DNA of 64,000 nt, taken from contig DHVP01000023.1 of the NCBI GenBank assembly GCA_002412715.1, positions 32,823 to 96,822 of the forward strand, given 5' to 3'. A program made the translations under genes and the position numbers. The DNA comes from Deltaproteobacteria bacterium UBA5205 (lineage in GTDB: Bacteria; Desulfobacterota; Syntrophorhabdia; Syntrophorhabdales; Syntrophorhabdaceae). A model generated the notes under the pieces. That model had not been told where the DNA came from. It saw only the letters and a list, made by a program, of their open reading frames with translations, and did not search any database. Positions 33,985-44,322 of the stretch are shown piece after piece; the first letter of the stretch is position 1, and every line of letters begins with the position of its first letter.

Positions 33985-36491
33985 TGTCTGTCTTTTCGCA
34001 GTTCACCAAGACCATTCTCAACATCTTCGGGGTCACTTACTCCGACCTTGAAGATGAGACCTATCGACAGAGGTTTTCAGATTATCTGCCGTGGATAGCC
34101 TACTCCCAGGAGACAAGGGCATACCTGTGCGCCGACGAGACCGCCGGATTCATATTCGAGTGCAGCCCGATGGCATTTGCGACCGACAAGACGGCAGAAA
34201 CCCTGGAAGGCCTCCTTCGTCTCAGCGTGCCGAATGATTCGGTGCTGCAGTTCATCCTGATAGCGGACAATTACATCAACCACTACATAGACCTCTATCA
34301 ATCCCTCAAGACAAGGGAGGGCGAGCTGTTCCGGGTCAGTTCCCAACGGTTCAGCCAGTTCCTTCTCGACGGCGCGGAGGGGCTGGCCAAGATGAGCAAC
34401 ATACCCATCAGGGATTTCAGACTCATCGTGACGATCAAGTTTCCTGTAAAGGACTGGGATTCATGCTCTCTGGACGTCGACGAGACGAGAAACACCATTT
34501 ACGAAGTCCTCTCCGGAGCTGGCCTTTATCCGCGGATGGTCGAAGCGGAAGATCTCATCTACTGGATGAGCTTCCTGTTCAATGAGAAATACTCCGGCCA
34601 CTCGCCTGACGGGTACAACGATTCCGTACCCATCAGCCGCCAGATAATCCTAGCGGAGACTTCCATCACGAAGACGATGCGCTCGTTGAAGATCGGCAAC
34701 CGGCATTTCAGGTGCACGACGCCGAAACGGGTGCCGAGGAATATCGACATCATGCAGACGAACACGATGTTCGGAGGCGTGTGGGGGGTGGCAAACGACG
34801 TAAACCAGTACCGTACACCCTTCATATATTGTCTCAACGTCCTCTACAAGAACATAGGGATGAAGCTCCACACCAAGTGTAACGCGATCCTTCAACAGAA
34901 GGGCGTGGGGAGCTTTGCGCCCTCACATGCCGCGCGGGTGGAAGAGCACCAGCGGGCCGTTGACGAGCTGGAGGGGGGAAAGAGATTCCTCGAGATCATC
35001 CCCATTCTCTGGGTCTACGGAAGCGACGAGAAGACGGTAAGTGAGTCCATTATCCGAGCGAAGCGGCTCTGGGAGGACTGCGGATACGAAATGCAGGAGG
35101 ACAGGGGCATACTGCCCATCCTGTTCCTTGCGTCGCTGCCGTTGGGACTCTATAACAAGGGCAGAAACATCGAGAACCTGGAGAGACACTTCGTCGCCCC
35201 GACTGATACCATCGCGACGCTGTTTCCCATTCAGGCGGACTTCGCGGGCGGCGGCAAGCCCCACCTCCTCTTTGTGGGCAGAAAAGGGCAGATCATAGCC
35301 CTCGACATATTCCAGAAATCGGCCGCCAACAACCACAATATGTTCATCACCGCCGAATCGGGCGCCGGCAAGAGCTTCACCTGCAACTACCTGCTCTATA
35401 ACTACCACGGCAGCGGGGCAAAAATACGGGTCATCGACATCGGCGATTCCTACAAGAAGATGACCAAGATCGCGAAGGGCCGGTACCTCGATATCGAAGA
35501 AGAGGACATGTGCATCAATCCTTTCTCGAGCATCATAGACGCGGAAGATGACCTGACGGTCATCCCCTATATCATCGCCCAGATGGTCTATTCAAACTCC
35601 GACCAGGCAGATCCGAGCCAAACCGAGATGGAACTCCTGACCCGCGCCGTTCTCTGGGCATATCGGAACAGGGGGCCGGACGCGGATGTAGATGATGTTT
35701 ACCAGTACCTCACAAGGTTTCCGCACTATGCCACCGACGAGGATTTCGAGCACAATCCCGGCTTTCAGAAGGAACTGGCGATAACAGCCCATCGGCTTGC
35801 CTTTAACATGCATCAGTTTGCTAAGGAAGGCATATACGGCAAGTATTTCAACGGCAAGTCCACCTTCAACATCCGGAATGACGAGTTCGTGGCCCTTGAA
35901 CTGGGCAAGATATCATCGAAGAAAGACCTCTTCAACGTTGTGACCCTGCAGGTCATCAATGCCGTCACCAATGACCTGTATTTCTCCGACAGGAACGACA
36001 GGAAACTCATCGTCTTTGACGAGGCATGGCAGTTCATCAGGGACAGCAGTATCATAGGCAAGATCATAGAGGAGGGCTACCGCAAGGCCAGAAAATATAA
36101 CGGAAGTTTCTCCATCATCACCCAGTCCATCCAGGACCTTGAACTATTCGGAAGGGTAGGCAAGGTCATCTACGCCAACTCGGCCTTTAAGTTCTACCTC
36201 CAATCCGGTGACATAGAAAAAGCAAAGCAGGCCAGGCTCATCGACTACAACGAATTCGAAATTGCCATCCTGAAATCTGTCAAACAGAACAGGCCCAAGT
36301 ATTCGGAGATCTTCGTTGACAGCCCGTTCGGCAAAGGCGTTGCCAGGCTCGTTGTGGATCCCTTCTCATACTGGCTCTACACATCCGATGCCAGTGACAA
36401 CGACCTGATAGAAAAGACCATGGCCGAGCATGGCTGTGGTTATGAAAGGGCGATCGACCAGATCCTAGACGCCGCCGGGGGAACAAGGTGA
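33984..36491 (+). CDS. traC: TraC-like transfer ATPase (VirB4 family)
   Basis: I use the ATG at 33984, overlapping the traV stop, giving 835 residues as in F TraC. Walker A is TAESGAGKSFTCN near residue 455; Walker B KLIVFDEAWQFI near 675; a later ITQSIQDLE segment is also typical. The N-terminal half is the VirB4 docking domain. TraC powers pilus assembly at the inner membrane. It overlaps the next gene by 4 nt. Confidence 0.9.
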   Translation: MSVFSQFTKTILNIFGVTYSDLEDETYRQRFSDYLPWIAYSQETRAYLCADETAGFIFECSPMAFATDKTAETLEGLLRLSVPNDSVLQFILIADNYINHYIDLYQSLKTREGELFRVSSQRFSQFLLDGAEGLAKMSNIPIRDFRLIVTIKFPVKDWDSCSLDVDETRNTIYEVLSGAGLYPRMVEAEDLIYWMSFLFNEKYSGHSPDGYNDSVPISRQIILAETSITKTMRSLKIGNRHFRCTTPKRVPRNIDIMQTNTMFGGVWGVANDVNQYRTPFIYCLNVLYKNIGMKLHTKCNAILQQKGVGSFAPSHAARVEEHQRAVDELEGGKRFLEIIPILWVYGSDEKTVSESIIRAKRLWEDCGYEMQEDRGILPILFLASLPLGLYNKGRNIENLERHFVAPTDTIATLFPIQADFAGGGKPHLLFVGRKGQIIALDIFQKSAANNHNMFITAESGAGKSFTCNYLLYNYHGSGAKIRVIDIGDSYKKMTKIAKGRYLDIEEEDMCINPFSSIIDAEDDLTVIPYIIAQMVYSNSDQADPSQTEMELLTRAVLWAYRNRGPDADVDDVYQYLTRFPHYATDEDFEHNPGFQKELAITAHRLAFNMHQFAKEGIYGKYFNGKSTFNIRNDEFVALELGKISSKKDLFNVVTLQVINAVTNDLYFSDRNDRKLIVFDEAWQFIRDSSIIGKIIEEGYRKARKYNGSFSIITQSIQDLELFGRVGKVIYANSAFKFYLQSGDIEKAKQARLIDYNEFEIAILKSVKQNRPKYSEIFVDSPFGKGVARLVVDPFSYWLYTSDASDNDLIEKTMAEHGCGYERAIDQILDAAGGTR

Positions 36492-38728
36492 GGCAGGCAT
36501 TTCTTGCAATTCTCTGTGTCCTGCTGTTTTGCGGGCTCTGTTCCGGACAGGCGCAGGACCCCACCAGCGCGGGGAGCGCCATAGCCACCACGGCCACACA
36601 AAAATACGGCAGCAAAGCAGGCCTGAACGAAAATCTGTTCAAGCCCATCATGTCCAGCGGTTCACAAATGAAGACCATGGATGGTTCCAAAGAGTTCAAT
36701 GCCCAGCTCCTATGTCCCTCTTCCCAGCGGTTCATGGAGATTCTCATCAAACCCGGCAGTTCAGGGGACATCACAACGCTCATTGTCAGCCAGGATACAA
36801 ACTTCGATGGGAACCCGGATTATGCCTACCAGTCGCCCTTCGTCGCATCGGGGGTGTGCACCAATGGGATCATCTCCTGCAACCCCGGCACCTGGAACTA
36901 CTGCCGGGCCCTCAGATGGGTATCGGATACGGCAGGCAAAGTGTCCCTCGAGGAGACCCTCAACACGAACCTCGGCGGGTGCTACTGCATAAACAATTCG
37001 TGCGGAAACAACCTCGCTCTTGCCAATATCGAATACCTTCTGAAGTCGATTGGAGGAGGAGTAGTCGCGGCCGTACACAAGAACAACGCCCGCTACGTTA
37101 TCAGCGGGATAAAGATCGATGGAACGCTTGCCACCTTTTACGGACAGAACGCCGCGAATTGCACAACAACCTCCTCGGCCACGGTCGACGCGGAAGGTTA
37201 CTACTACAATCCTTACAACATGGATGCCGGCGCTCAATCCGTCATTGACGGCCAGAAAACAGACCCGACGAGCATGTACAGTCTGATGGAGGCGGCCTTG
37301 AACAATTCCCAGGCTGAGATCAAGAACTGTTCCATCACGCGGTCGGTAGCGACGGACTGGAGCAACAGAGGGACGTGCCAGCTGAGAGAGGTCATTCAAA
37401 ACCATTGTGAGGCCATAGAGACGGATTCGAAATGCAAATTGAGGGAAGAGACCGTAGATACCGTCACTACCTTAAGGAACTATAACCCCACCGGGCTTAC
37501 CCCGACCTCTTCGTGCAAGAACGTCACGGAAGCAATGACGGCAAGCTGCGCTTACGCCTGCCCGAGCGATCTGAACGTCCCCTGTATCGGGGATCCCCCG
37601 ACTTGCACCGTAAACGGCGGCACACGGAACTGCCAGCTGAGAAAGCCCATAGAAAGCGTCACCAGGAAGTGCGCGTACGGCATGGACGGCTCTGGAAACG
37701 GCACCAACGTTCTCGACCTCAGTTGCGCCACCATAGTGTTTGCCGCCGGCGTCAAGGTAACGGGTAGCGCGGCCGGTTCCAGTAATTGTCATGCGCCGGC
37801 CATCGCCGCCAACTGCAGCGATAACCCGAGCGCCTGTTCCGGTTGCCCTGCCGGCACGACAAGCATGTTCGGATGGACCCCGTATTGTGAGACCAGATGG
37901 GAGTGCGTCCAATATGACGAAAGCAGTTTCCAATGTATGGAATGGGGTTGGGTAACGAGCTGCCTGGGGTCCAACAATGCCAGGCTGTGCGTTCAGGGCG
38001 TCCGGGCTGCACAGGTCGGGAGCGGAAGGCTCGGGCAGTACGCCGCCTCTATCAGAAACGTTTATTCGACTGACGGCTTCGACCTCACCTTTGACACGTA
38101 CGGCTGTTGCACCGGCGACTACTGCGACGTTGGCGGTCCTCGCTACCAGTTTTCGGGCTACGTGTGTCCCCTTGGCGATGACGCGCAGTGTATGGGCGTC
38201 CCCGGCTACTGCAACAAAACCTGTTCGCAGGACGTCTGTAAGGAATGGTGGAGGAAGGACAGAGTATACACATGTGAGAACTTGGGTTACGACTTTTCCG
38301 ATGCCAAAGAGCGGGTGAAGACCATTAAACAATCGGTCCAGGACAACACGTCGACCATTTACTACACTGATTACCGCAAGACCGATAGCGGCGCATGGGT
38401 TTACGAGAACACGACAACAGACGTGAGCCACGTGGCAAGGCCCTCGTCGATCTCCTGCGAAACTGCCTGCAAGACCCGGAAGCTGAGAGCAAACACTTCA
38501 ACGACGGTAACCGACACAAAGACGGACTTTCTGACCACCTCCAACTCGTATGATTTCTATTACAAGACATGCTCTGGTGGCACATGCCCCGTCGAAACGG
38601 GCGAAGAAGTCATAAAGAACTGCCAGTGCATCAATGATTTCGCGGAAGCAGCGCTTATCATGCAGATACTTCGCTCGAGCGGACAGGACTTCATCTGCTC
38701 CAGCGGAACTGCCCACGCCCTGCAGTAG
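36488..38728 (+). CDS. Large Cys-rich exported protein, TraN-like
   Basis: A 746-residue protein with a signal peptide (LAILCVLLFCGLCSGQAQ) and many Cys residues, clustered after residue 130 (GCYCINNSCGNN) and through the C-terminal half (CSGCPAG, CCTGDYCD, CKEWWRK). It starts with GTG overlapping the traC stop. The Cys richness and position before traN suggest an outer-membrane or surface mating protein that depends on DsbC. Whether it is a second TraN or a separate family is not clear: the C-terminus lacks the TraN end seen in the next gene. Confidence 0.6.
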   Translation: MRQAFLAILCVLLFCGLCSGQAQDPTSAGSAIATTATQKYGSKAGLNENLFKPIMSSGSQMKTMDGSKEFNAQLLCPSSQRFMEILIKPGSSGDITTLIVSQDTNFDGNPDYAYQSPFVASGVCTNGIISCNPGTWNYCRALRWVSDTAGKVSLEETLNTNLGGCYCINNSCGNNLALANIEYLLKSIGGGVVAAVHKNNARYVISGIKIDGTLATFYGQNAANCTTTSSATVDAEGYYYNPYNMDAGAQSVIDGQKTDPTSMYSLMEAALNNSQAEIKNCSITRSVATDWSNRGTCQLREVIQNHCEAIETDSKCKLREETVDTVTTLRNYNPTGLTPTSSCKNVTEAMTASCAYACPSDLNVPCIGDPPTCTVNGGTRNCQLRKPIESVTRKCAYGMDGSGNGTNVLDLSCATIVFAAGVKVTGSAAGSSNCHAPAIAANCSDNPSACSGCPAGTTSMFGWTPYCETRWECVQYDESSFQCMEWGWVTSCLGSNNARLCVQGVRAAQVGSGRLGQYAASIRNVYSTDGFDLTFDTYGCCTGDYCDVGGPRYQFSGYVCPLGDDAQCMGVPGYCNKTCSQDVCKEWWRKDRVYTCENLGYDFSDAKERVKTIKQSVQDNTSTIYYTDYRKTDSGAWVYENTTTDVSHVARPSSISCETACKTRKLRANTSTTVTDTKTDFLTTSNSYDFYYKTCSGGTCPVETGEEVIKNCQCINDFAEAALIMQILRSSGQDFICSSGTAHALQ

Positions 38729-38760
38729 GGCGAGTATTTGCTGAATTAACGGATGAAACC

Positions 38761-40956
38761 ATGAAAGCAATAACAATAGGTGTCCTTTTGATAGCGCTCG
38801 CAATCATCCCCCGGGGTTTACCGGCAGCCACCCTGTATTGTGGACAGGATCTCGATAATGATGGCAAGGCAACCGGGCCGGGCGAGACGGCCCAGTGCAT
38901 CGACGCAGGCTCCTCCCTGTGTCCTATAGGGCTCACAAAGTGTCGGGGGGCTCAAAGCGACCCCGTATGCCCGGCATCCACGGTGTTGAACGGAACACTT
39001 GACAAGTGCGAAGGGGATCCGTCCGGCACGCCATGCACTGCGCCTTACACCTACGACGATGGCAATGACCTTTGCCTGAATCCGGTCGCCTGCCCGGACG
39101 AAAGCACGTTCTTGCCTGCAAGCGACCTTTGCGACAAGAGCTATGATCTCGGATGCACCAGTCCTTTCACCAGGAGTATACCTCGAGACCGTTGCGAGAA
39201 GGATCCGACATGCTCAGAAGGGTCTTATTCCGCCTCTCGAGACCGTTGCGAAGTTGTCACCACGCCCTCATGTCCTGCCGGGTTTTCATATGACAATGCG
39301 CGCAATACATGTACAGAAGCTCCCGTGTGCAGCTCAGGAAGCGAGTACAGCCCGGCCGCAAAATCATGCGTAAAGGCAGCCCATTCCAGTTCTTCTTATT
39401 CATGTCCTTATGGTGACGGATCAAACCGCCCCTGTGAAACCGGCTGGTGGCGGGATTTGTCGGTAAACGTATCCACATGGACAACCGCTTGCGGAAACTA
39501 TCCCGACGGTACGATCATCTCTTGCAATCTCAACACATACTACCGCTGTGACGCCGGTTTTGGCCTTTCGGGGACAACGTGTTATCAAACCCCCGCCTGC
39601 TCTCCCGGTTCCCTCAATGGAGCAACCGACATGTGCGAAACCGCCCCAACCCGGGGATGCTCGGCAGGCTTCTCTTATGATGGCGGAAATGGTGTTTGCT
39701 TCAGGTCTGCGGGCTGCGCTTCGGGCGCGCTTGACAGCGATAATGACGTTTGCTACCAGGCACTGGTACAGTCCTGCCCAAGCGGCTTTACATATAATTC
39801 CGGTACGGGACGGTGCGAGAGGCAGGCGTCAACGCTTTGCACCGCTCGCGACGCATATTCCGCCCTGTTGGACTCGTGCACGCGGCCGCCTTCGTGGCAA
39901 TGCACCGCCGGGGCAGTCTACGTCCCGTCAGCAAAGAAATGTCAGGCAACCCCCTCCTGCACAAACAGCATGTACTACCCGGACCTGAACAAATGCTTTG
40001 ATGACTCCTATAAGAAATGCCCCTTCAATGCGGCGACACCCTGTGTCGACATTTCAGGGGAACTGCAATGTTCCCCGAACCAGTGCTTTGATCCGAAGGG
40101 ATCGGGTGCCGGCCAGGAGGTCGTGGTAGAGAACGACAGTTCCATGCTCACGAATGACGGGGCCCGGGATTCGGCAGGCAACTGTCTCGACCAGATATAT
40201 ATCTTCACGGGCAGAAGCATGACGTGCCAGACTTCCGGGGTCGATTCAGGCTGGACGAACTGCTGCATGACCTCGGAAGCCCCATTGAAGGACAATGTCG
40301 GCAGCACCACTACCGTGATGGGGGCAATGTCCACCATCAAGCACGTGTATCACCTTGCACAGATCGCCTATTATGGAAACCTTATTCTCAACGGTACCGG
40401 CGGCGTCGACATCAGCGGACTCTCGGCGGCCGTCTTCGATGCTGTTAACGCCGCAAACAAGGCCGGAAGCGTGATGGCAGGCTTCCAGTCGTATGCCGCG
40501 GCCACTTTTCTGAACCCGGCGAGCATCGCCTTTTCGGTGGCCTTGTACCTGGCCCAGGAAATACTCCTTTCCGGAAGCTGTTCGCAGGAAGATCTCGAAA
40601 CCGCCATGATGGACAGCTCGGGCCGTTGTCATTACATCAATTCGTACTGCAAGAAGAAATGGCCCCTCATCGGGTGCGTCCAGGAAGTTGATGTCTTTTG
40701 TTGCTTCAACTCCAAGCTGGCCAGGATCATCCATGAACAGGGCAGGCCCCAGCTCAAGACCTTTACCCCGCTCTGGGGTTTTGATGAAGGTCCCGGCAAT
40801 TGCAGGGGGTTCACGGCATCGGAGTTCCAGATGCTCGATTTCAGCAAGATGAACCTGTCGGAGTATTTCGGGGAGATTACGACAAAGGCCCAGAGCCAAA
40901 TCCAGGGCCAGGTAGGAACAAAGGTGAACGAGTATTTCAACAAAACACAAGAATAG
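38761..40956 (+). CDS. traN: TraN-like mating-pair stabilisation protein
   Basis: The 731-residue protein has a signal peptide and an N-terminal half made of about 20-residue Cys repeats (CPAGFSYDNARNTC, CSAGFSYDGGNGVC, CPSGFTYNSGTGRC). The C-terminal half fits TraN: CQTSGVDSGWTNCCM, a hydrophobic stretch around residues 575-605, CKKKWPLIGCVQEVDVFCCF and LARIIHEQGRPQL, then DFSKMNLSEYF. TraN in the outer membrane contacts the recipient and sets host range. The expanded repeats differ from the F protein (about 600 aa). Confidence 0.8.
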   Translation: MKAITIGVLLIALAIIPRGLPAATLYCGQDLDNDGKATGPGETAQCIDAGSSLCPIGLTKCRGAQSDPVCPASTVLNGTLDKCEGDPSGTPCTAPYTYDDGNDLCLNPVACPDESTFLPASDLCDKSYDLGCTSPFTRSIPRDRCEKDPTCSEGSYSASRDRCEVVTTPSCPAGFSYDNARNTCTEAPVCSSGSEYSPAAKSCVKAAHSSSSYSCPYGDGSNRPCETGWWRDLSVNVSTWTTACGNYPDGTIISCNLNTYYRCDAGFGLSGTTCYQTPACSPGSLNGATDMCETAPTRGCSAGFSYDGGNGVCFRSAGCASGALDSDNDVCYQALVQSCPSGFTYNSGTGRCERQASTLCTARDAYSALLDSCTRPPSWQCTAGAVYVPSAKKCQATPSCTNSMYYPDLNKCFDDSYKKCPFNAATPCVDISGELQCSPNQCFDPKGSGAGQEVVVENDSSMLTNDGARDSAGNCLDQIYIFTGRSMTCQTSGVDSGWTNCCMTSEAPLKDNVGSTTTVMGAMSTIKHVYHLAQIAYYGNLILNGTGGVDISGLSAAVFDAVNAANKAGSVMAGFQSYAAATFLNPASIAFSVALYLAQEILLSGSCSQEDLETAMMDSSGRCHYINSYCKKKWPLIGCVQEVDVFCCFNSKLARIIHEQGRPQLKTFTPLWGFDEGPGNCRGFTASEFQMLDFSKMNLSEYFGEITTKAQSQIQGQVGTKVNEYFNKTQE

Positions 40957-40965
40957 GGAGGATAT

Positions 40966-41679
40966 ATGTTCATGAAGCATTTTGCCTTACTTGTTACGTT
41001 GTTTGTCGTCTTTTCGTGCCCGCCGTTATGCGCGCAGGATGCCGAAAACATGCGCTTGAAAGAAATCAGGCAGATCACGGAGGATTCTAAGCAGCTGCTG
41101 AACTCCGGATATGTAAAAGAAATCAGGCTGCAGCCGTCACCCACCCGTTACCAGGATGCCGATGATTGGGTCTTTTGGGTGGACAACAAGGCGGAGCACT
41201 GGTCAAGCATCACCCTGGTGCCAAAGAATTACCGAAAACCACCCGTTCCCGGCGTATCCCTGAAACAACTCAATTCGCTTGCAGACCAACAGGCGGTGGT
41301 GAATTACACTCTCCTGAAGATCTATAGCATCAAGGATACTAAGGATCCCAAGAAGACATTTCTCATAAACGCACACCGAGATGAATTCAACATCGCGGTA
41401 TATACGGACACAGATAAAAGGGTCTGTTACGTGGACCTTAAGCCGCTGGAAATTCAGGTTAAACCTGCCTTGTTCTTTTCCACCGACACGGATGCGGCCG
41501 GAAAATTCTTCAAAGTCCTCATCATGGACGAAAATAACATCGCAACGCTTCACCGCGGAGTGTCGAAATACGCCATCATGAAGTACTATCCTGCGACGAT
41601 GACAGTTTCGGCGGGTGGAAGCATAACGCTCCCGCTCAAAAAGCTCTACGTCTGGAAGGGGAAAAGGGAAGAAGAATAA
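40966..41679 (+). CDS. Exported protein of unknown function between traN and traW
   Basis: The 237-residue product has a signal peptide (HFALLVTLFVVFSCPPLCAQ) and a predicted beta-rich periplasmic domain (DDWVFWVDNKAEHWSSITLVP, then KLYVWKG at the end). GGGAGG precedes the ATG. I do not recognise it; it is likely a periplasmic accessory of the transfer system. Confidence 0.6.
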   Translation: MFMKHFALLVTLFVVFSCPPLCAQDAENMRLKEIRQITEDSKQLLNSGYVKEIRLQPSPTRYQDADDWVFWVDNKAEHWSSITLVPKNYRKPPVPGVSLKQLNSLADQQAVVNYTLLKIYSIKDTKDPKKTFLINAHRDEFNIAVYTDTDKRVCYVDLKPLEIQVKPALFFSTDTDAAGKFFKVLIMDENNIATLHRGVSKYAIMKYYPATMTVSAGGSITLPLKKLYVWKGKREEE

Positions 41680-41681
41680 AA

Positions 41682-42326
41682 GTGAGAACGTTCGGCCTGC
41701 TTTTCCTTACAGCCATGGTTTTTTTCGGTATATCCGGGCAGGATGCGCCTGCAAAGAATCTTGGCACTTTCGGGGCCACCTATTCCATAACCGAAAAGGA
41801 TGCGCTGAAAGAGATGGAAGAAAAGGCAAAGAGGGCGGATGTCTCAAAGATAATCAACAAGAAGCGCCTCATTCACAAGATAGACAATTTCAGACCAACG
41901 GACATAGGCGAATTGCGAAAGATAGGACCGGCCAGAAAAGAGAAGGCCTTTCTCGTCGACATGACCTATTCACTGCAATTCGACATACCGGACGGGCAAG
42001 GTGGGATACTCTATCCCAAGGGGTACGCCTTCAATCCGCTGGACTATATCGTCTATCCAAACACGCTCGTGTTCCTGAACGGCCAGAGCCCGAAACAGGT
42101 CGTATGGTTCAGGACCTCGCAGTATGCTCGGGATTACCGGGTAAAGCTCATCATTACCGACGGCTCATACCTCGACCTGTCAAAGACGCTCAAGCGGCCG
42201 GTGTTCTACGCAAACAAGACCCTGGTCAACATATTTCAGATAAAGGCCGTCCCGTCGGTGGTGAAGCAGAAAGGCAATATGATGGAGGTGAGAGAGATTG
42301 CGGTCGGTGAAAAAACGATTCGGTAA
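41682..42326 (+). CDS. traW: TraW-like pilus assembly protein
   Basis: A signal peptide is followed by the TraW pattern: NLGTFGATYSITEKDALKEM near the start, YPKGYAFNPLDYI (the conserved FNPLD box) near residue 110, VVWFRTSQYARDY, and ITDGSY. 214 residues matches the family. The start is GTG. It partners with TraU and TrbC, both encoded next. It overlaps traU by 29 nt. Confidence 0.85.
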   Translation: MRTFGLLFLTAMVFFGISGQDAPAKNLGTFGATYSITEKDALKEMEEKAKRADVSKIINKKRLIHKIDNFRPTDIGELRKIGPARKEKAFLVDMTYSLQFDIPDGQGGILYPKGYAFNPLDYIVYPNTLVFLNGQSPKQVVWFRTSQYARDYRVKLIITDGSYLDLSKTLKRPVFYANKTLVNIFQIKAVPSVVKQKGNMMEVREIAVGEKTIR

Positions 42327-43296
42327 GGCCACGGTCCTCGTGTTCCTGGCATTGGTCATTGGTCTGGGCTGTGCCCAGAAAGCTCATGCCGTTTGCAGGG
42401 GAAGCTTCTTCAACCCCATAACCGATGTCTGCTGGCAGTGCATCTTCCCGATAAGCATCGGGGGAATCTCCCTCATCGGCTCCGATATTGATACCGTCGA
42501 CGACAACATCTCAAGCCCGCTCTGCCTGTGCGGGACCACCCTCGGCATATCGGCCAGTTTCTGGGAACCGGCTAGGATCGTTGAAACAGTGAAGGACCCT
42601 TACTGTTTCAACCTGATCGGCGCTGAATTGGGGGATGGCGGGGGCGGTTTCCTTGGTGGTGGCTATAAGGAAGACGAGCAGACAAAGAGCGTCTTCTCGC
42701 AGGTCCATTACTACCTGTTCAACGTATGGTCACTCCTCGACCTCTTCGTCGACATGCCCTGTCTCGATTCCGAAGGTTTCGACGTTGCATATCTCACCGA
42801 AATAGACCCTTCATGGAACGATGACCTTCTGGCTTTCCTCATCAATCCAGAGGCGATACTGTTCGGCAATCCGGTACTGCAGATGGCATGCATGGCCGAC
42901 AGTGTGGCCGCGAACACGGCCACGCCGATAGACCTCCTCTACTGGTGCATGGGTTCCTGGGGCAGCCCCTACCCGTTGACCGGCAACAAGACGAACGATA
43001 CCTATATACAAGACAACGCCGCGATCGCGGGAAAGTTCCTCTACAAAATGACGCGTGAGTTGCTTCTCTGGGATTACGGCACCAATGTGTGCGGGCCGGT
43101 CATCTGGCCGGTGTGGACGAAGAACAATTTCAGGCTGCACATCATGAAACCGGTCCGGGACCTTACCTGTCACCCCATCGGGAGATCCGGCCTGATCTGG
43201 GCATCGATGAAGAACCCGTCGCCGGTCCCGGGGAACGACAATTTCGACTGGGTGATGTTCAGACGCAAGCTCTGTTGCATCGGGTGGTCACCGTGA
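42298..43296 (+). CDS. traU: TraU-like pilus assembly protein
   Basis: The 332-residue exported protein has the TraU sequence CRGSFFNPITDVCWQCIFPISIGG after its signal peptide, many Cys residues, and the C-terminal CHPIGRSGLIWASMKNPS. TraU with TraW and TrbC supports DNA transfer in F-type systems. I take the TTG at 42298 because GGAGGTGA lies 8 nt upstream; GTG at 42307 is possible. Confidence 0.85.
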   Translation: MRSVKKRFGKATVLVFLALVIGLGCAQKAHAVCRGSFFNPITDVCWQCIFPISIGGISLIGSDIDTVDDNISSPLCLCGTTLGISASFWEPARIVETVKDPYCFNLIGAELGDGGGGFLGGGYKEDEQTKSVFSQVHYYLFNVWSLLDLFVDMPCLDSEGFDVAYLTEIDPSWNDDLLAFLINPEAILFGNPVLQMACMADSVAANTATPIDLLYWCMGSWGSPYPLTGNKTNDTYIQDNAAIAGKFLYKMTRELLLWDYGTNVCGPVIWPVWTKNNFRLHIMKPVRDLTCHPIGRSGLIWASMKNPSPVPGNDNFDWVMFRRKLCCIGWSP

Positions 43297-44306
43297 TGAA
43301 AGCCATGAGGCATCTCCTCTTCGCAATCACCCTATGGGCCCTGCTTTCCTGCAACGCTCTCGCATCGGCCACGAAAACGGTCACCGTCGATACGCCCGAC
43401 CTTTGCACAACAATCGAGAAGGTGACAGGCTCAAAGGTCTACATGAAGTCGGGGCAAGGCGCTTGCCCGTCCCGTGGCACGGGAAAAACCCAGGTCGCCG
43501 TGCCGACGTCAACCGGCGAAATCGAGCTTTACGTCAATGGAAAACCATGGAAGAAACAATCGACGGCAAGCTTTGATATCGGAGATATCCCGGAAAGAAT
43601 GGGCGCCGCCAGGAAGGCGGCTGAAAAGATGACCATCCCCGAGAACGTGAACAAGGAATCGGCCATGGGCAAGGCCGACGCCCTGCATTATTACTACCAG
43701 TCCCGGGACTTCCAGGACCGGGTCGAAGCCGAGAAGAACCGCCTGCAGAAACACGTCTTCGGTGACGCCCTGCAGAGCTACTACCCGGCGGCCAAGAACA
43801 CCGGGAAACGCGGGAAACTGTCGGCAAGGGAACGCATTTACATCTTTATCTCATCATCCATGCCGATGGCCACCCTGCGAAATTGCGTGCAGGCCGTATC
43901 AAGCCTGAAGGATCCCAACGTCCGCATCATAATGCGGGGGTTCATCGACGACGTCAAGCACATCAAGCCCACAATCTCCTTTCTCAAGGACATCCTTCTT
44001 GAAGACCCTGGCTGCAGGCCCCTGAAGGAAGCGTGCAGGACCTTTGGCGTACAGGTCATGGTAGACCCCATGCTGTTCGCCAAGTACGACGTGAAGAAGG
44101 TCCCGGCAGTCGTCTATGCCCCGTCGGTGTCCGTTCTGGACGACAAGATGAGCGAAGGCCTGGACAGTAATATAACCGTGTCGCAACACTACATGCTTTA
44201 CGGCGACGTGAGTCTCGAATACGCGGTCGAGCAGTTTCTTAAGGAGACGCCGAGCGGGGGCCTGGAGGCCCTCCGTTCGTCGTTCCGTCACGGCTACTAT
44301 CAATGA
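43296..44306 (+). CDS. trbC: TrbC-like periplasmic transfer protein (F-type)
   Basis: The ATG at 43296 overlaps the traU stop (TGATG) and begins a signal peptide (HLLFAITLWALLSCNALA). The C-terminal half has the TrbC F-type pattern: IYIFISSSMPMATLRNCVQ, VRIIMRGFIDDV, VQVMVDPMLFAKYDVKKVPAVVY and a thioredoxin-like fold. 336 residues is longer than F TrbC (about 210) because of an N-terminal extension. Confidence 0.85.
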   Translation: MKAMRHLLFAITLWALLSCNALASATKTVTVDTPDLCTTIEKVTGSKVYMKSGQGACPSRGTGKTQVAVPTSTGEIELYVNGKPWKKQSTASFDIGDIPERMGAARKAAEKMTIPENVNKESAMGKADALHYYYQSRDFQDRVEAEKNRLQKHVFGDALQSYYPAAKNTGKRGKLSARERIYIFISSSMPMATLRNCVQAVSSLKDPNVRIIMRGFIDDVKHIKPTISFLKDILLEDPGCRPLKEACRTFGVQVMVDPMLFAKYDVKKVPAVVYAPSVSVLDDKMSEGLDSNITVSQHYMLYGDVSLEYAVEQFLKETPSGGLEALRSSFRHGYYQ

Positions 44307-44322
44307 ATCAGGAGGGAGACGC

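Noticed and set aside
37472..38431. Long minus-strand frame (319 codons) inside the Cys-rich exported protein
   Set aside because: Antisense to a gene with signal peptide and operon overlaps; composition is that of a shadow frame.
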